From Pseudenterobacter timonensis (lineage in GTDB: Bacteria; Pseudomonadota; Gammaproteobacteria; Enterobacterales; Enterobacteriaceae), in contig NZ_FCOP01000013.1 in NCBI RefSeq assembly GCF_900021175.1, positions 372,001 to 436,000 on the forward strand: a stretch of DNA of 64,000 nt. Reading direction: 5' to 3'. A model generated the notes under the pieces. That model had not been told where the DNA came from and made no database searches. It saw only the letters and a program-made list of their open reading frames with translations. This document shows, piece after piece, positions 17,104-26,567 of the stretch. Position numbers and translations under genes: made by a program. The first letter of the stretch is position 1. Each line of letters begins with the position of its first letter.

Positions 17104-18783
17104 TCAGGAAGGGCTGGAGGCGACGACCCGATTCCGTCCCTGCTGCTTCGCCAGATAGAGGCGCGCATCGGCAATCGACTGGAGCTGCTCAAAGTCAAAA
17201 TTTCCTCGCTCCTGTGAACTGCTCACGCCCAGCGAGGCACTAATGCGCAGGGTGGTGCTTTTCCTCACCAGAATTTCCTTACTGTTGATTAAAGCGCGGA
17301 TACGTTCCGCTACGCTGGCGGCCTGCTCTGCGGTTGCGCCCGGCAGCAGAATGCAAAACTCCTCTCCGCCCACGCGGCCTGCCACATCGCTGCTGCGTAA
17401 CGAACCGGCAATCAATCCCGCCGTGTGCGAAAGCACCCGGTCGCCCGCCTGATGGCCGTAGCGGTCGTTAATGCTTTTGAAAAAGTCCAGATCAAGCTGA
17501 ATCACCGAGAAGGGCCGCTTTTGCTGGAGGCACTCGTCAGAGAGCGCTTTCGCCCGTTCAAACAGCGCGCCGCGGTTGTGCAGGCGGGTCAGCGGATCGT
17601 GCCACGCCTGCCACTGCAGCGAGTGCTGAAGAACGTACATGTTGTTGACCATGCGCCGTATCACCACCCAGGAGAGAAGCAACATGCCGGTAAAAAGCGC
17701 CCAGAGCAGGAAGAGCGCAATACTGATGCTGCCGAAATCGCCCCGTATCCCCTGCTGCAGAGTATGAACACGCACCAGTACCCCGTCAAAATGGTGAAGC
17801 CGCTGCCAGCTGACGTAACGGCCTCCCAGCCGCAGCCCTCCTTCCGTATCGTTACCTATAGCGTGGGCCAGCTGCGCCAGCTCGCGTTTGTCAAAAGCCG
17901 CGCTTTGGCCGGTGGAGGAGATAAGCGGGTGAAGCCGGTTGTCATAAAGCTGGTAAAGCCCTTCAGCATGGTCCTCTAAAGCCTCCGCCAGCAGCTTTTT
18001 CATCAACAACGGCGAGAAATCCATCGCCAGCACCCCATACCAGTAGCGGTCAAACCAGACCGGCACGCTGGCGGTGATGAGAGGCTTGTCCAGCCCTTCC
18101 GGAGAAGATGGCGTGATAAACCATTTCAGGCCGCCGGCGCGGTTGTTGCGCTCTGACTGGAGCGTAAACCAGGGGCGGGTGACGTAGTGGTAATAGCGGG
18201 AAACAATGGTGTAGTCACGTTCCTGGCTGTTCGTTGCCAGATAAAAGCCCGCGCGGGAGACATACATGACCCGCTTCTGGGCTAAATCAGGCTGGGCGCC
18301 GAGACGCAGCAGATAACCGACCTCCAGCGCCGCCGTCAGCTCGTTGTTCAGTCTGGCGTTATCACGGGAAAGGAGGCTGGTTCTGGCAACAAAGGCATCT
18401 GACACCCCTTTGAGAGGCAGCGTGCGTTTCTCCTCCACCGCCAGCTGCCACCAGGTGAGACGGCGAACCTGAGGGAATCGCGTCACTTCGTTACGAAGTA
18501 TCTGGAACGCCAGCGGCGTCTGCAGGGCCTCCCCCATGCTGTGCCGATAAAAGAGAAGCTGGTCGATGTTAAACTGCAGCTTGCTGTCCAGCGCGCTGGA
18601 GACCGATTCCAGATCGTTTTTCTGGCTTGAGATATAGGCCTCTTCCAGCAACACCGCCTCGCGCCATGTCAAAAGCGTTGAGAAGATGAGGACGAACAGA
18701 AAACAAAGATTGACGATGCGTTCCGGACGATTGCGTAACCGCCTCAGAACTGACCTTTTTTCAACGAAGGTATCACGTTGCAC
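17104..18783 (-). CDS. dgcQ: Diguanylate cyclase DgcQ (YedQ)
   Basis: A 559-residue membrane-bound diguanylate cyclase. Two membrane segments flank a periplasmic sensor region (about residues 25-43 and 355-378). The GGDEF domain occupies about residues 395-555 with an intact active site GGEEF at 472-476. An inhibitory c-di-GMP site RSSD lies at 463-466, exactly five residues before it. It synthesises c-di-GMP from two GTP. E. coli DgcQ affects cellulose production and motility. In E. coli yedP precedes it; here yedP is absent and the dsrA gene is the direct neighbour. Confidence 0.95.
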   Translation of the reverse strand: MQRDTFVEKRSVLRRLRNRPERIVNLCFLFVLIFSTLLTWREAVLLEEAYISSQKNDLESVSSALDSKLQFNIDQLLFYRHSMGEALQTPLAFQILRNEVTRFPQVRRLTWWQLAVEEKRTLPLKGVSDAFVARTSLLSRDNARLNNELTAALEVGYLLRLGAQPDLAQKRVMYVSRAGFYLATNSQERDYTIVSRYYHYVTRPWFTLQSERNNRAGGLKWFITPSSPEGLDKPLITASVPVWFDRYWYGVLAMDFSPLLMKKLLAEALEDHAEGLYQLYDNRLHPLISSTGQSAAFDKRELAQLAHAIGNDTEGGLRLGGRYVSWQRLHHFDGVLVRVHTLQQGIRGDFGSISIALFLLWALFTGMLLLSWVVIRRMVNNMYVLQHSLQWQAWHDPLTRLHNRGALFERAKALSDECLQQKRPFSVIQLDLDFFKSINDRYGHQAGDRVLSHTAGLIAGSLRSSDVAGRVGGEEFCILLPGATAEQAASVAERIRALINSKEILVRKSTTLRISASLGVSSSQERGNFDFEQLQSIADARLYLAKQQGRNRVVASSPS

Positions 18784-18880
18784 GCTCTCTCCCTGCTGAC
18801 CGCCCTACTCTTTTCGCATAACATTGACCCGCGGCGGTCATCTCTTAAAAAAAGCACCGCGCGGAATCAACGTCAACAAC

Positions 18881-18905
18881 AAAAACGCCCGGACAAGCCG
18901 GGCGC
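18881..18905 (-). terminator. yodC terminator
   Basis: Read on the minus strand, GCGCCCGG and CCGGGCG form a stem around a TTGT-like loop and are followed by five T residues. It begins eight bases beyond the yodC stop. Confidence 0.65.
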
Positions 18906-18912
18906 TGCGTGA

Positions 18913-19095
18913 TTAAGCCTTCTCGTGCCGTTGCCGTCCATCGCCGCGCTGAAGCTCCTCTTCACGAAACGCTTCGCGCTTGATGCCGTAGCCATCGTGC
19001 CAGCGGCACTCCACCATGCCGCTGGCATAGCCGGTGACAATCATGCGTGGGCCACCGTTTTTCGGTCTGACTTCATCACTGACTAAAAAGACCAT
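18913..19095 (-). CDS. yodC: YodC family small protein (DUF2158)
   Basis: A 60-residue protein with the family motif GGPRMIVTGYASGMVECRW, matching E. coli YodC in length and core. The DUF2158 fold is a small SH3-like barrel; function unknown. The ATG is preceded by GGAGGCAG. Its own hairpin terminator follows. Confidence 0.93.
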   Translation of the reverse strand: MVFLVSDEVRPKNGGPRMIVTGYASGMVECRWHDGYGIKREAFREEELQRGDGRQRHEKA

Positions 19096-19173
19096 ACCTG
19101 CCTCCTTTATCAGGGTGAAACCGTTTCAATTTAGACGAGGAATGGCCTTTTTGCACAGCGCACCGTCTGAATT

Positions 19174-20109
19174 TTACTCCGAAACGCCACCGCGCAGCTT
19201 TTCCACCGCTTTAACGCCCGCGAATACCACCAGGCCGACGATAAAACCCACCACCATATTCAGCAGCGTAGGCAGTACCGCGGCGACGAAAGCGCCGAGC
19301 CCTGCGGCCAGATGTTCAATTGCATGATGCAGCGGCGCAATGCCATGTACGACAATCCCGCCGCCGACTAAAAACATCGCCAGGGTGCCGATAATCGTGA
19401 GCGATTTCATCAGCCACGGGGCCAGCACCAGCAGCCCTTTACCGATCCCCTTTGCCACCACGCTCTGTTTCTCTGCCAGCCAGTAGCCCATATCGTCCAG
19501 CTTGACGATAAAACCGACCAGGCCATAGACGCCAATCGTCACCAGAATGGCAATCCCGGAGAGCACCAGTACCTGGTCGAGCAGCGGCGCCTCGGAAACG
19601 ATGCCGAGCGTAATGGCGACGATTTCCGCCGACAGGATAAAGTCGGTGCGAATCGCCCCTTTCACCTTATCGCGCTCGAAGGCCTTAGGGTCCTGCGCTG
19701 CCAGCGCTTCGAGCCGCTCCCGACGTGCCTGCGGCGTTTCGCCCTCTTTATGGGAGAAGGAGTGAATAACCTTCTCCACCCCTTCAAAACAGAGAAATGC
19801 CCCGCCGATCATCAGCAGCGGCGTAATGGCCCAGGGAATAAAGGCGCTGATAAGCAGCGCCAGCGGCACCAGGATCACCTTATTGAGAAACGATCCTTTC
19901 GCCACGCCCCAGACAACCGGCAGCTCCCGGTTAGCGCGCAGGCCGGTGACCTGCTGGGCATTAAGAGAGAGATCATCGCCCAGTACACCGGCGGTCTTTT
20001 TCGCCGCCAGTTTCCCCATTACCGAAATATCATCCAGAAGCGTGGCAATATCATCCAGCAACGTTAATAAGCTACTTCCTGCCAAAATGTCATCCTTCTT
20101 ATTTTGCAA
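19174..20109 (-). CDS. yedI: YedI, inner membrane protein (DUF808)
   Basis: A 311-residue DUF808 membrane protein. [20 protein letters not shown] and [20 protein letters not shown] near the N-terminus are nearly identical to E. coli YedI, and about six hydrophobic segments follow. Function is unknown. The exact start is not certain: the first residues (MQNKKDD) differ from E. coli, as does the variable N-terminus of the family. E. coli yedA, which normally follows, is absent here and vsr comes next. Confidence 0.94.
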   Translation of the reverse strand: MQNKKDDILAGSSLLTLLDDIATLLDDISVMGKLAAKKTAGVLGDDLSLNAQQVTGLRANRELPVVWGVAKGSFLNKVILVPLALLISAFIPWAITPLLMIGGAFLCFEGVEKVIHSFSHKEGETPQARRERLEALAAQDPKAFERDKVKGAIRTDFILSAEIVAITLGIVSEAPLLDQVLVLSGIAILVTIGVYGLVGFIVKLDDMGYWLAEKQSVVAKGIGKGLLVLAPWLMKSLTIIGTLAMFLVGGGIVVHGIAPLHHAIEHLAAGLGAFVAAVLPTLLNMVVGFIVGLVVFAGVKAVEKLRGGVSE

Positions 20110-20219
20110 TCTGAACAGATAGTATGAAGCAAAACGGCCAACCCCGAAACTTTACGCACGGCGTGGAACATTTTTCAGCGTAAAGGAAGAATGGCGACAG
20201 GACGTTGCCGCGAAGAGAT

Positions 20220-20702
20220 TCAGGGCGCGGCCACCGTCAGGGCATGAATACCCAGCGTGTCGATCTCCGCGGCCTGCCCGCCGCCGCAGATCCACTCCTC
20301 CAGCCGCTCCGTCAGGGCGTTATCATCGAGGCGCTTGCGGCCACGTAGCGCGCACTCCCAGACAATCAACACCCGCCAGCCCTCACCGATAAGCGTGGCG
20401 GTATCGCGAGCATCCCGCGCGACGTTTTTGCCAATTTTTTCCAGCCAGAACGCGGTGCGGGTCGCGGGCACCTTAAAGAGATAGCAGTCGTGATGGTGCC
20501 AGAAGCAGCCGTGGGTAAAGATGATGCAACGATAGTCATCCAGCACAAAGTCGGGCCGCCCGGCGAGGGCCGCGTCCTGCATGCGGAAGGTGAATCCCGC
20601 CTGCGTCAGCAGCCCCGCCAGCCGTTTCTCAATGGCGGTGTCACGCGTGCCGATAGCACGCATGTTTTTGCTGCGAGTCGCCTTACTGTGTACATCCGTC
20701 AT
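20220..20702 (-). CDS. vsr: Very short patch repair endonuclease Vsr
   Basis: A 160-residue Vsr endonuclease. It nicks 5' of the T in T:G mismatches formed by deamination of 5-methylcytosine at Dcm sites (CCWGG), starting repair. [12 protein letters not shown] and the zinc-binding [12 protein letters not shown] motif are intact; the Asp in RPDF is catalytic. It overlaps the 3' end of dcm by 20 bases in another frame, the usual arrangement in E. coli. Confidence 0.97.
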   Translation of the reverse strand: MTDVHSKATRSKNMRAIGTRDTAIEKRLAGLLTQAGFTFRMQDAALAGRPDFVLDDYRCIIFTHGCFWHHHDCYLFKVPATRTAFWLEKIGKNVARDARDTATLIGEGWRVLIVWECALRGRKRLDDNALTERLEEWICGGGQAAEIDTLGIHALTVAAP

Positions 20703-22113
20703 CGACGGCCTCGCTCAGACGGCACGCTGCCGCCTGCCTGATGCGCGACTCCAGCAGCCTGGCCACAGCGGCAAACGCCGGGACGACAACGGAGTTGCCA
20801 AACTGACGGTAGGCCTGAGTATCTGATACCGGAATGCGAAAGCGATAGCCCTGCGGCGTTTCAAACCCCATCAGTCGCGCGCACTCCCGGGGCGTCAGAC
20901 GGCGCGGGCGCCGACGCTGGTTCTGCGGATCGTCAAAATGTTTCTCCCCCAGCGCCTTATCCCAGCCGCGGTCGATCAGGATCTCCGCGCCATCTTTGTA
21001 GTAGCGGGCCGAGAGCGTGCGGGTCACGCTGTGCGGATTAGCCGGGTCGACCATACCAAAACCAAAGCCATTGCCCTTCGCCTGGTGTTTTTTGGCATAA
21101 CGATAAAGGTATTTCCAGAGGACCGGCGTCAGGATGAATTTATCGTCAACCTCCGGCTCCAGTAGCTCGGCCAGGGTCAGACGGCGCGCCGGATAAAGCG
21201 CAGGGAGATCCCGAAGCGTAAAGTCGCCGCGCAGATTCAGATCCCGCCGAAAACCCACAAGGACGATGCGCTCCCGGTGCTGGGGCAAAAAGTGTTTCCC
21301 GTCGATGATTTTCGGATCGTCCGGCCCCATCTCATCCGCGTCCGCCACGTCATAGCCCAGTTCATCCAGGGTCTGCATGATAATGCGGAAGGTTTTCCCC
21401 CCGTCGTGGCTCTTGAGGTTTTTAACGTTCTCCAGCACAAAGATTGGCGGCCGGCGCGCGTCAATTATCCGCACCACGTCAAAGAAGAGGGTTCCCTGGG
21501 TATCGCAGGCAAAACCGTGGGCACGCCCCAGGGCATTCTTTTTCGAGACCCCCGCCAGCGAGAAAGGCTGACAGGGAAAGCCCGCCAGAAGGACATCGTG
21601 CGCCGGGATGAGCTGGCGAATATGTCGCGCCGCCTCTTCATCGCTCACGCCGGTTTTATGGCTCAGGGTCACGTCGCGAATATCATCGTTGAAGCGGTGA
21701 TGGTCAGGATCGCAGTACCAGTTCGCCTTATAGGTGCGCACGGCATGTTTGTTCCACTCGCTGGTAAAGACGCACTGGCCGCCGATGGCCTCAAAGCCGT
21801 GACGGATACCGCCGATACCGGCAAACAGATCGATAAAACGAAACGCATAGTGAGGATGCGCAGCGGGCGGACGGGGCAGCAGGCCGCGCAAAAAATCAAA
21901 TTCATTCTCGCTTAACCGGCGCCCTGCCCGCTCGCTGGTAACGAGACGTTTCAGAATGGCGGGGCTCCAGCGGCTTTCCCCGATGTCGTTCAGCCTGGCG
22001 GCCAGGGTTTTGGCATCATAGATAGCCAACAGCTGGTTTAAAAGCGCCTGCACCGTCGCGGTAGATTTCTCCACCCCGCGTGCCGACTCAGTCACTGATG
22101 ATTTTTCCTGCAT
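20683..22113 (-). CDS. dcm: DNA cytosine-5 methyltransferase Dcm
   Basis: A 476-residue C5-methyltransferase, four longer than E. coli Dcm. Motif [11 protein letters not shown], motif IV with the catalytic Cys181 in GFPCQPFS, motif VI ENV, motif VIII QHRERI and motif X FGNSVV are all intact. The target recognition region closely resembles E. coli Dcm, so CCWGG is the likely site. It is co-transcribed with vsr, which repairs the mismatches arising from its product. Confidence 0.97.
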   Translation of the reverse strand: MQEKSSVTESARGVEKSTATVQALLNQLLAIYDAKTLAARLNDIGESRWSPAILKRLVTSERAGRRLSENEFDFLRGLLPRPPAAHPHYAFRFIDLFAGIGGIRHGFEAIGGQCVFTSEWNKHAVRTYKANWYCDPDHHRFNDDIRDVTLSHKTGVSDEEAARHIRQLIPAHDVLLAGFPCQPFSLAGVSKKNALGRAHGFACDTQGTLFFDVVRIIDARRPPIFVLENVKNLKSHDGGKTFRIIMQTLDELGYDVADADEMGPDDPKIIDGKHFLPQHRERIVLVGFRRDLNLRGDFTLRDLPALYPARRLTLAELLEPEVDDKFILTPVLWKYLYRYAKKHQAKGNGFGFGMVDPANPHSVTRTLSARYYKDGAEILIDRGWDKALGEKHFDDPQNQRRRPRRLTPRECARLMGFETPQGYRFRIPVSDTQAYRQFGNSVVVPAFAAVARLLESRIRQAAACRLSEAVDDGCTQ

Positions 22114-22327
22114 ACTTTTAACCGGAAGAGAGAGACTGGCAACAGATTATCACAGATTGACATGCCTGGCCCCGCGCCAATCGGCCTGATACGGCCTCAT
22201 CACACGTAAACGAGCGCCTTATGATTACGATTTCTGCTATTTCGCTTGCAGGAAAACATTCTGCCCAATTATTTATTCATGTCGAATGATTACCTTTTTA
22301 TATTCCTGAACTGGATATCACCAGACG

Positions 22328-22447
22328 TTGTCGGTGAAAAAATGTTGTGCGATGATAAGTACGTTTTAAGTCTCCTGCTTTTATTTTGAAATTATTTTCA
22401 AACATCATCCACTTTCCCGGCGTTTACGTGCCGGGCCTTTCTTTTTT
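22328..22447 (+). ncRNA. Candidate small RNA upstream of the porin gene (rseX position)
   Basis: A promoter-like pair TTGTCG and GATGAT with a 17-base spacer (22328-22356) is followed by about 86 bases that end in the hairpin CCCGGC/GCCGGG (22416-22435) and a T-rich tail CTTTCTTTTTT. In E. coli the porin-controlling sRNA gene rseX lies just upstream of yedS, the counterpart of this porin gene, and its product is of similar length. I cannot confirm sequence identity with RseX; the call rests on position, size and structure. Confidence 0.4.
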
Positions 22448-22655
22448 CCTCCCCCTGAAACACATCACCCGAACAAATAACAACATAGAACACATAACAT
22501 GCTGAAATAGAAATCTATTTTTATCTAATATAATAGTAACCAATCACATTCATAAGAAAAATAATGAGAACATTATAAATATTTTGAAATACTTTTTAGC
22601 TTCTAATTACATTTAATAATGGAACTGTTTCCGGACAGATAGAATAGTATCGCGA

Positions 22656-22680
22656 ATGTAGTTACGGAGCGTAACTACAT
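22656..22680. repeat. Perfect 11-bp inverted repeat in the porin leader
   Basis: ATGTAGTTACG and CGTAACTACAT are perfect arms with a three-base GAG centre, ending 35 bases before the porin ATG. There is no T-tract. It could be an mRNA stem-loop near the translation start or the operator of a dimeric regulator. Confidence 0.8.
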
Positions 22681-22715
22681 ATATTCATAGAGATTATATT
22701 TATAAGGGATATATA

Positions 22716-23879
22716 ATGAAAAGAAAAGTTCTGGCTATTTTAGTACCCGCTTTATTACTGGCTGGCGCGGCCAACGCGGCTGAAATGTATAATAAGAACG
22801 GCAATAAAGTTGATCTTTACGGTAAAGTCGACGCGCGCCACACCTTCTCCGATAACTCTGGCGATGATGGCGATGAGACCTACGTGCAGGTCGGATTCAA
22901 AGGCGAAACTCAGATCACCTCACAGCTGATCGGTTATGGTCAGTGGGAATATAAAACCTACGCGAACAACACCGAAAGCGCGGGAGACAAATCCTTCAAC
23001 CGTCTCGCCTATGCCGGTCTGAAACTCACCGACGTTGGCTCCTTCGACTACGGCCGTAACTACGGCGTCGTGTACGACGTGGAAGCCTGGACCGATATGC
23101 TGCCGGTGTTCGGCGGCGACTCCTATACCTGGACCGATAACTTTATGGTAGGCCGTGCAAATGGCGTGGCAACCTACCGTAACCAGGACTTCTTCGGCCT
23201 GGTCGATGGCCTGAACTTTGCGCTGCAGTATCAGGGCGCCAATGAAGGTTCCAACGCCAACGAAGATCAGGAAGGCACCAAGAACGGCCACAACGATATT
23301 CGCTTCCAGAACGGTGACGGCTTCGGCATGTCAACGTCTTACGACTTCTCCGGCGATCTGGAAGGTCTGAGCCTGGGCGCCGCGTACGCCTCTTCCGACC
23401 GTACCAACGAGCAGGAAGGCGTAGGCCGTAACAACGCGCTGATTGCGGGTGGCGAAGAAGCGGATGTCTGGACCATTGGCGCGAAATATGACGCAAACAA
23501 CATCTACCTGGCGATGATGTACGCTGAAACGCGCAACATGACCCCTTACGGGGACTATGGCATTGCGGATAAAACCCAGAACTTTGAAGCCGTTGCTCAG
23601 TATCAGTTCGATTTCGGTCTGCGTCCGTCTCTGGCGTGGGTCTACTCTAAAGGCGTTGATCTGACTTATCCTGGCGGCGCAAACCGTCCGCAGGGCCGCA
23701 CCGAAGATGTCGACCTGGTCAACTACATCGACGTTGGCGCTTCCTATGCCTTTAACAAAAACTTCTCCGCCTATGTTGATTACAAAATCAACCTGCTGGA
23801 TGAAAATGAGGATTTCTACGCCATGCAGGGTATCGCTACAGACGATATCGTCGGCGTGGGCATGATCTATCAGTTCTGA
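22716..23879 (+). CDS. ompS1: General trimeric porin of the OmpC/OmpF family, at the ompS/yedS locus
   Basis: A 387-residue porin with a 21-residue signal peptide (ending NAAE after ANA), the family start [21 protein letters not shown], the constriction-loop region and a C-terminal Phe (GMIYQF) recognised by the BAM complex. It forms 16-stranded trimeric channels for small hydrophilic solutes. The symbol follows position: Salmonella ompS1 and E. coli yedS lie just after the dcm-vsr region. The sequence alone would allow ompC-like. A clear terminator follows. The unusually long AT-rich leader suggests silencing and tight control. Confidence 0.85.
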   Translation: MKRKVLAILVPALLLAGAANAAEMYNKNGNKVDLYGKVDARHTFSDNSGDDGDETYVQVGFKGETQITSQLIGYGQWEYKTYANNTESAGDKSFNRLAYAGLKLTDVGSFDYGRNYGVVYDVEAWTDMLPVFGGDSYTWTDNFMVGRANGVATYRNQDFFGLVDGLNFALQYQGANEGSNANEDQEGTKNGHNDIRFQNGDGFGMSTSYDFSGDLEGLSLGAAYASSDRTNEQEGVGRNNALIAGGEEADVWTIGAKYDANNIYLAMMYAETRNMTPYGDYGIADKTQNFEAVAQYQFDFGLRPSLAWVYSKGVDLTYPGGANRPQGRTEDVDLVNYIDVGASYAFNKNFSAYVDYKINLLDENEDFYAMQGIATDDIVGVGMIYQF

Positions 23880-23889
23880 TCCGTTTAAA

Positions 23890-23918
23890 ACAGAAAAGCC
23901 CGCTACGCGGGCTTTTTT
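23890..23918 (+). terminator. Porin gene terminator
   Basis: AAGCCCGC and GCGGGCTT pair around a TAC loop and are followed by six T residues, 15 bases beyond the porin stop. It also separates the porin from the convergent MurQ-like gene. Confidence 0.85.
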
Positions 23919-23930
23919 ATGTTAGCGTCG

Positions 23931-24794
23931 TTATGGCGCTTCCTGTAGCGCCACGCGCAGAAAACCATTGTTTTGATCCAGCAGCTCGCGCGCCTTCCAG
24001 ACATCCATGCCGGTCAGCACCATCAGGATCGCGGTTTTACAATGAAAGTTAGCGCTTTCCAGCGCCGCCTTCGCCGTCGCGCGGGTGCAGTCTCCCGCTT
24101 CCATCACAATGGCTATCTGCCGTTCAGCCCATCTGGTGCTGCTCGCCTCCAGATCGACACGCAGGTTGCTATACACTCTGCCGGTACGCACCGCCAGTCC
24201 GGTGAGGATCATATTAATTATCATCTTCTGCGCGACGCTGGCCTTGTTGTTGCCAAATCCGGCGACCACTTCCGGCCCGGTCTGCGGAGTAATGACCATG
24301 CTGGCGAGCTGGGCCGCCTCGCTCCGGTCATCCTGGGTGATGATAGCGACCGGCGAACCGAGCGACCATGCGTGGCGCATAGCGCCCCAAACCCAGGGTG
24401 TTTTACCGCTGATGGTTAACGCCAGCAACATATCGTGCTCGCTGTAGTTCCGCGCCTGCAGATCGGAAACGCCGCGATCGTAATTTCCCACCTCCTCCCG
24501 AGCCTCAAGCCCGATAACGGCATGTTTGCCTGGCGCATATTCCTCTGCCGCCTGTACCGCGGCGCGCCCGGACGATCCGGCCCCGACGAAGAATACTCTT
24601 CCCCCCCGGTTTAAGGTGGCCGCCGCGTTATCCACGACGCGCGCGATCGTCGGCAGAAAAGGGGTAATGGAATCGGTAATCAGTTTATCATCCCGGTGGA
24701 TGACGCTAAGCATGTCGAGCGTAGAGAGTCTGTCGATATCCTCTGTCTGCGCGTGACGTCTTTCCCTGACCAATCCATTTAGCTTAGTACTCAT
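23931..24794 (-). CDS. Divergent MurQ-like SIS-domain protein (N-acetylmuramic acid 6-phosphate etherase family)
   Basis: A 287-residue SIS-domain protein related to MurQ (298 residues in E. coli): DRLSTLDML, the sugar-phosphate loop GAGSSGR at 71-77, SGKTPWV, AQKMIINMILTGLAVRTG, and CKTAILMVLTG all align. The Glu equivalent to catalytic E83 of MurQ is kept (E85). The following segment, which in MurQ carries the second catalytic residue E114, is about 15 residues shorter and poorly aligned. It may therefore act on another sugar phosphate or be a sensor. There is no murP or murR nearby. The gene is divergent from the DcuS-like kinase, sharing a 165-base promoter gap. Confidence 0.75.
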   Translation of the reverse strand: MSTKLNGLVRERRHAQTEDIDRLSTLDMLSVIHRDDKLITDSITPFLPTIARVVDNAAATLNRGGRVFFVGAGSSGRAAVQAAEEYAPGKHAVIGLEAREEVGNYDRGVSDLQARNYSEHDMLLALTISGKTPWVWGAMRHAWSLGSPVAIITQDDRSEAAQLASMVITPQTGPEVVAGFGNNKASVAQKMIINMILTGLAVRTGRVYSNLRVDLEASSTRWAERQIAIVMEAGDCTRATAKAALESANFHCKTAILMVLTGMDVWKARELLDQNNGFLRVALQEAP

Positions 24795-24959
24795 ATACCG
24801 CCTCCTTTTTTAACAATTCCCACACACTATAGAGTGTTTTTACCGGTTCACCTGCGAGGGGGGTCACGAAAAGCGCGCCCTTTATCTGCTTTTACATGCC
24901 TTTATGAAAGCGCCGTCATCAGCGATAATTACCCCTTTACTCTTCGCAGCAGGGTTTCC

Positions 24960-26567
24960 ATGAGCGATTTACAGCCTGTTTCCATGACGCGTAAGCGCCC
25001 CATGAAGCTCAGCACGCTGGTCACGTTAATGATTTGCGGTGTGATTGGGTCGGTATTGTTAGTGTTATGCGCCCTCTATTTTATGCAGATCACGAAAGCG
25101 ACGCGCGACGGCGTGAAAGATACCGCCCTGGCCATCGCCCGGACGCTGGCCGATGACCCGGAAATTAAGCGCGGCCTCTTGCTGTCGCCCGCCACCCCGC
25201 TTATTCAGCCAATTGCCGACGCGGTGAGCCGACGCAACGGCCTGCTCTATGTGGTGGTGACCGATATGCGGGGCGTGCGTTTTTCTCACCCGGATACCCG
25301 CCTGCTGGGCCAACAATTTATCGGTGACGATCTCGCCCCAGCGCTGAAGGGCAAAGAGAACGTCTCGGTTAACCACGGCGTGCTTGCCGAGGCGCTGCGT
25401 GTATTTACGCCGGTTTATGATGCCGCTCATCGCCAGATCGGCGTGGTGGTGGTTGGCATCTCCCTCAAAAAGGTGGATGAACAGTTGAGCCGCAGCCGCT
25501 GGAGCGTGATCTGGACGGTGCTGTTCAGCGTACTGGTAGGTACTCTCGGCACCTTGGCGCTGGTGCGCGTGATAAGGCGCATCCTGTTTGGCCTGGAGCC
25601 GTATGAAATATCCGCCCTCTTTGAACAACGCCAGGCGATGCTACAGTCGCTCAAGGAAGGCGTGATGGCCATTGACAGCGCCGGGCGCGTCACCATGGTT
25701 AACCACACCGCCCGGCAGATCCTGCTGTTGCCCTCTGACGAATCCGGAGAGACGCCGATGATGGATCTCCTGCGCGACGTGGCGCGCAGCGGCGTCGCCC
25801 GCCAGGACAGGGAGATCAACTGCAACGGCCGTCTGCTGGTCTGCAACACCGTGCCGGTAAAAAGCCGCGAGGACGTTATCGGTGCGATCTGTACCTTTCG
25901 CGACAAAACCGAGATCCGCCAGCTGATGCAGCGTCTGGATGGCATGGTGAACTACGTTGACGCTCTGCGCAGCCACTCACATGAATTTATGAATAAGCTG
26001 CATGTTATTCTGGGCCTGCTGCATATGAAGCGCTACGACAAGCTGGAGGAGTATGTGCTGCAAACGGCGCACAACTACCAGACCGATATCGGCGCCATTC
26101 AGAGTAAGATCAAATCGCCGGTGATCGCGGGTTTTCTGCTGGGCAAAATTAATCGTGCCAAAGAGGCGGGCGTTACGCTGACGCTGGCAGAGGAGTGTCT
26201 GGTGCCGGATACGGCGAACGAACAGCAGGTCACGGTGCTTATCACCGTCCTCGGCAATCTGATTGAAAACGCCCTCGACGCCATGTCCGGCCAGCAGGAA
26301 GGCGAAGTAACGCTGCTGTTACATTATCAGAACGGCTGGCTGAGCGCCGAAGTGAGCGATGATGGTCCCGGTATTGAGCCCGCGCGCCTGGCCTCTATAT
26401 TTAATAAAGGCTACTCCACTAAAGGGGAGCACCGGGGCGTAGGCCTGTTTCTTGCTCGTCAGGAGGTTGAAAAACTGGGCGGTGAACTCACCGTCGAGTC
26501 GGAACCTGGCGTATTTACTCAATTTTTTGTTCAAATTCCCTGGGATAGCGAGAGGTTAATCGCGTGA
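24960..26567 (+). CDS. DcuS-like sensor histidine kinase (CitA/DcuS family)
   Basis: A 535-residue membrane kinase clearly paralogous to DcuS, the C4-dicarboxylate sensor. Order: first membrane segment near residues 20-42, periplasmic PAS/PDC domain, second membrane segment near 180-203, cytoplasmic PAS, then the kinase core. H341 in SHEFMNKLH is the phosphorylation site (H349 in DcuS). The ATP domain shows NLIENALDA and DDGPGI. The dicarboxylate-binding region (RFSHPDTRLLGQ, ALRVFTPVYD) is conserved with DcuS, so a C4-dicarboxylate or citrate-like ligand is likely. I use the ATG at 24960. It overlaps its response regulator by four bases. Confidence 0.9.
   Translation: MSDLQPVSMTRKRPMKLSTLVTLMICGVIGSVLLVLCALYFMQITKATRDGVKDTALAIARTLADDPEIKRGLLLSPATPLIQPIADAVSRRNGLLYVVVTDMRGVRFSHPDTRLLGQQFIGDDLAPALKGKENVSVNHGVLAEALRVFTPVYDAAHRQIGVVVVGISLKKVDEQLSRSRWSVIWTVLFSVLVGTLGTLALVRVIRRILFGLEPYEISALFEQRQAMLQSLKEGVMAIDSAGRVTMVNHTARQILLLPSDESGETPMMDLLRDVARSGVARQDREINCNGRLLVCNTVPVKSREDVIGAICTFRDKTEIRQLMQRLDGMVNYVDALRSHSHEFMNKLHVILGLLHMKRYDKLEEYVLQTAHNYQTDIGAIQSKIKSPVIAGFLLGKINRAKEAGVTLTLAEECLVPDTANEQQVTVLITVLGNLIENALDAMSGQQEGEVTLLLHYQNGWLSAEVSDDGPGIEPARLASIFNKGYSTKGEHRGVGLFLARQEVEKLGGELTVESEPGVFTQFFVQIPWDSERLIA

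Larger units (their letters stand above)
22114..22715. other. 602-base AT-rich region between dcm and the porin gene
   Basis: No protein gene is visible. It contains a possible sRNA gene (22362-22447) and a perfect inverted repeat (22656-22680). The 200 bases before the repeat are very AT-rich with several AACATA/AACACAT-type words reminiscent of OmpR sites, which fits the known OmpR/H-NS/LeuO control of the Salmonella gene ompS1 at the same location; the sites themselves cannot be assigned by eye. Confidence 0.6.
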
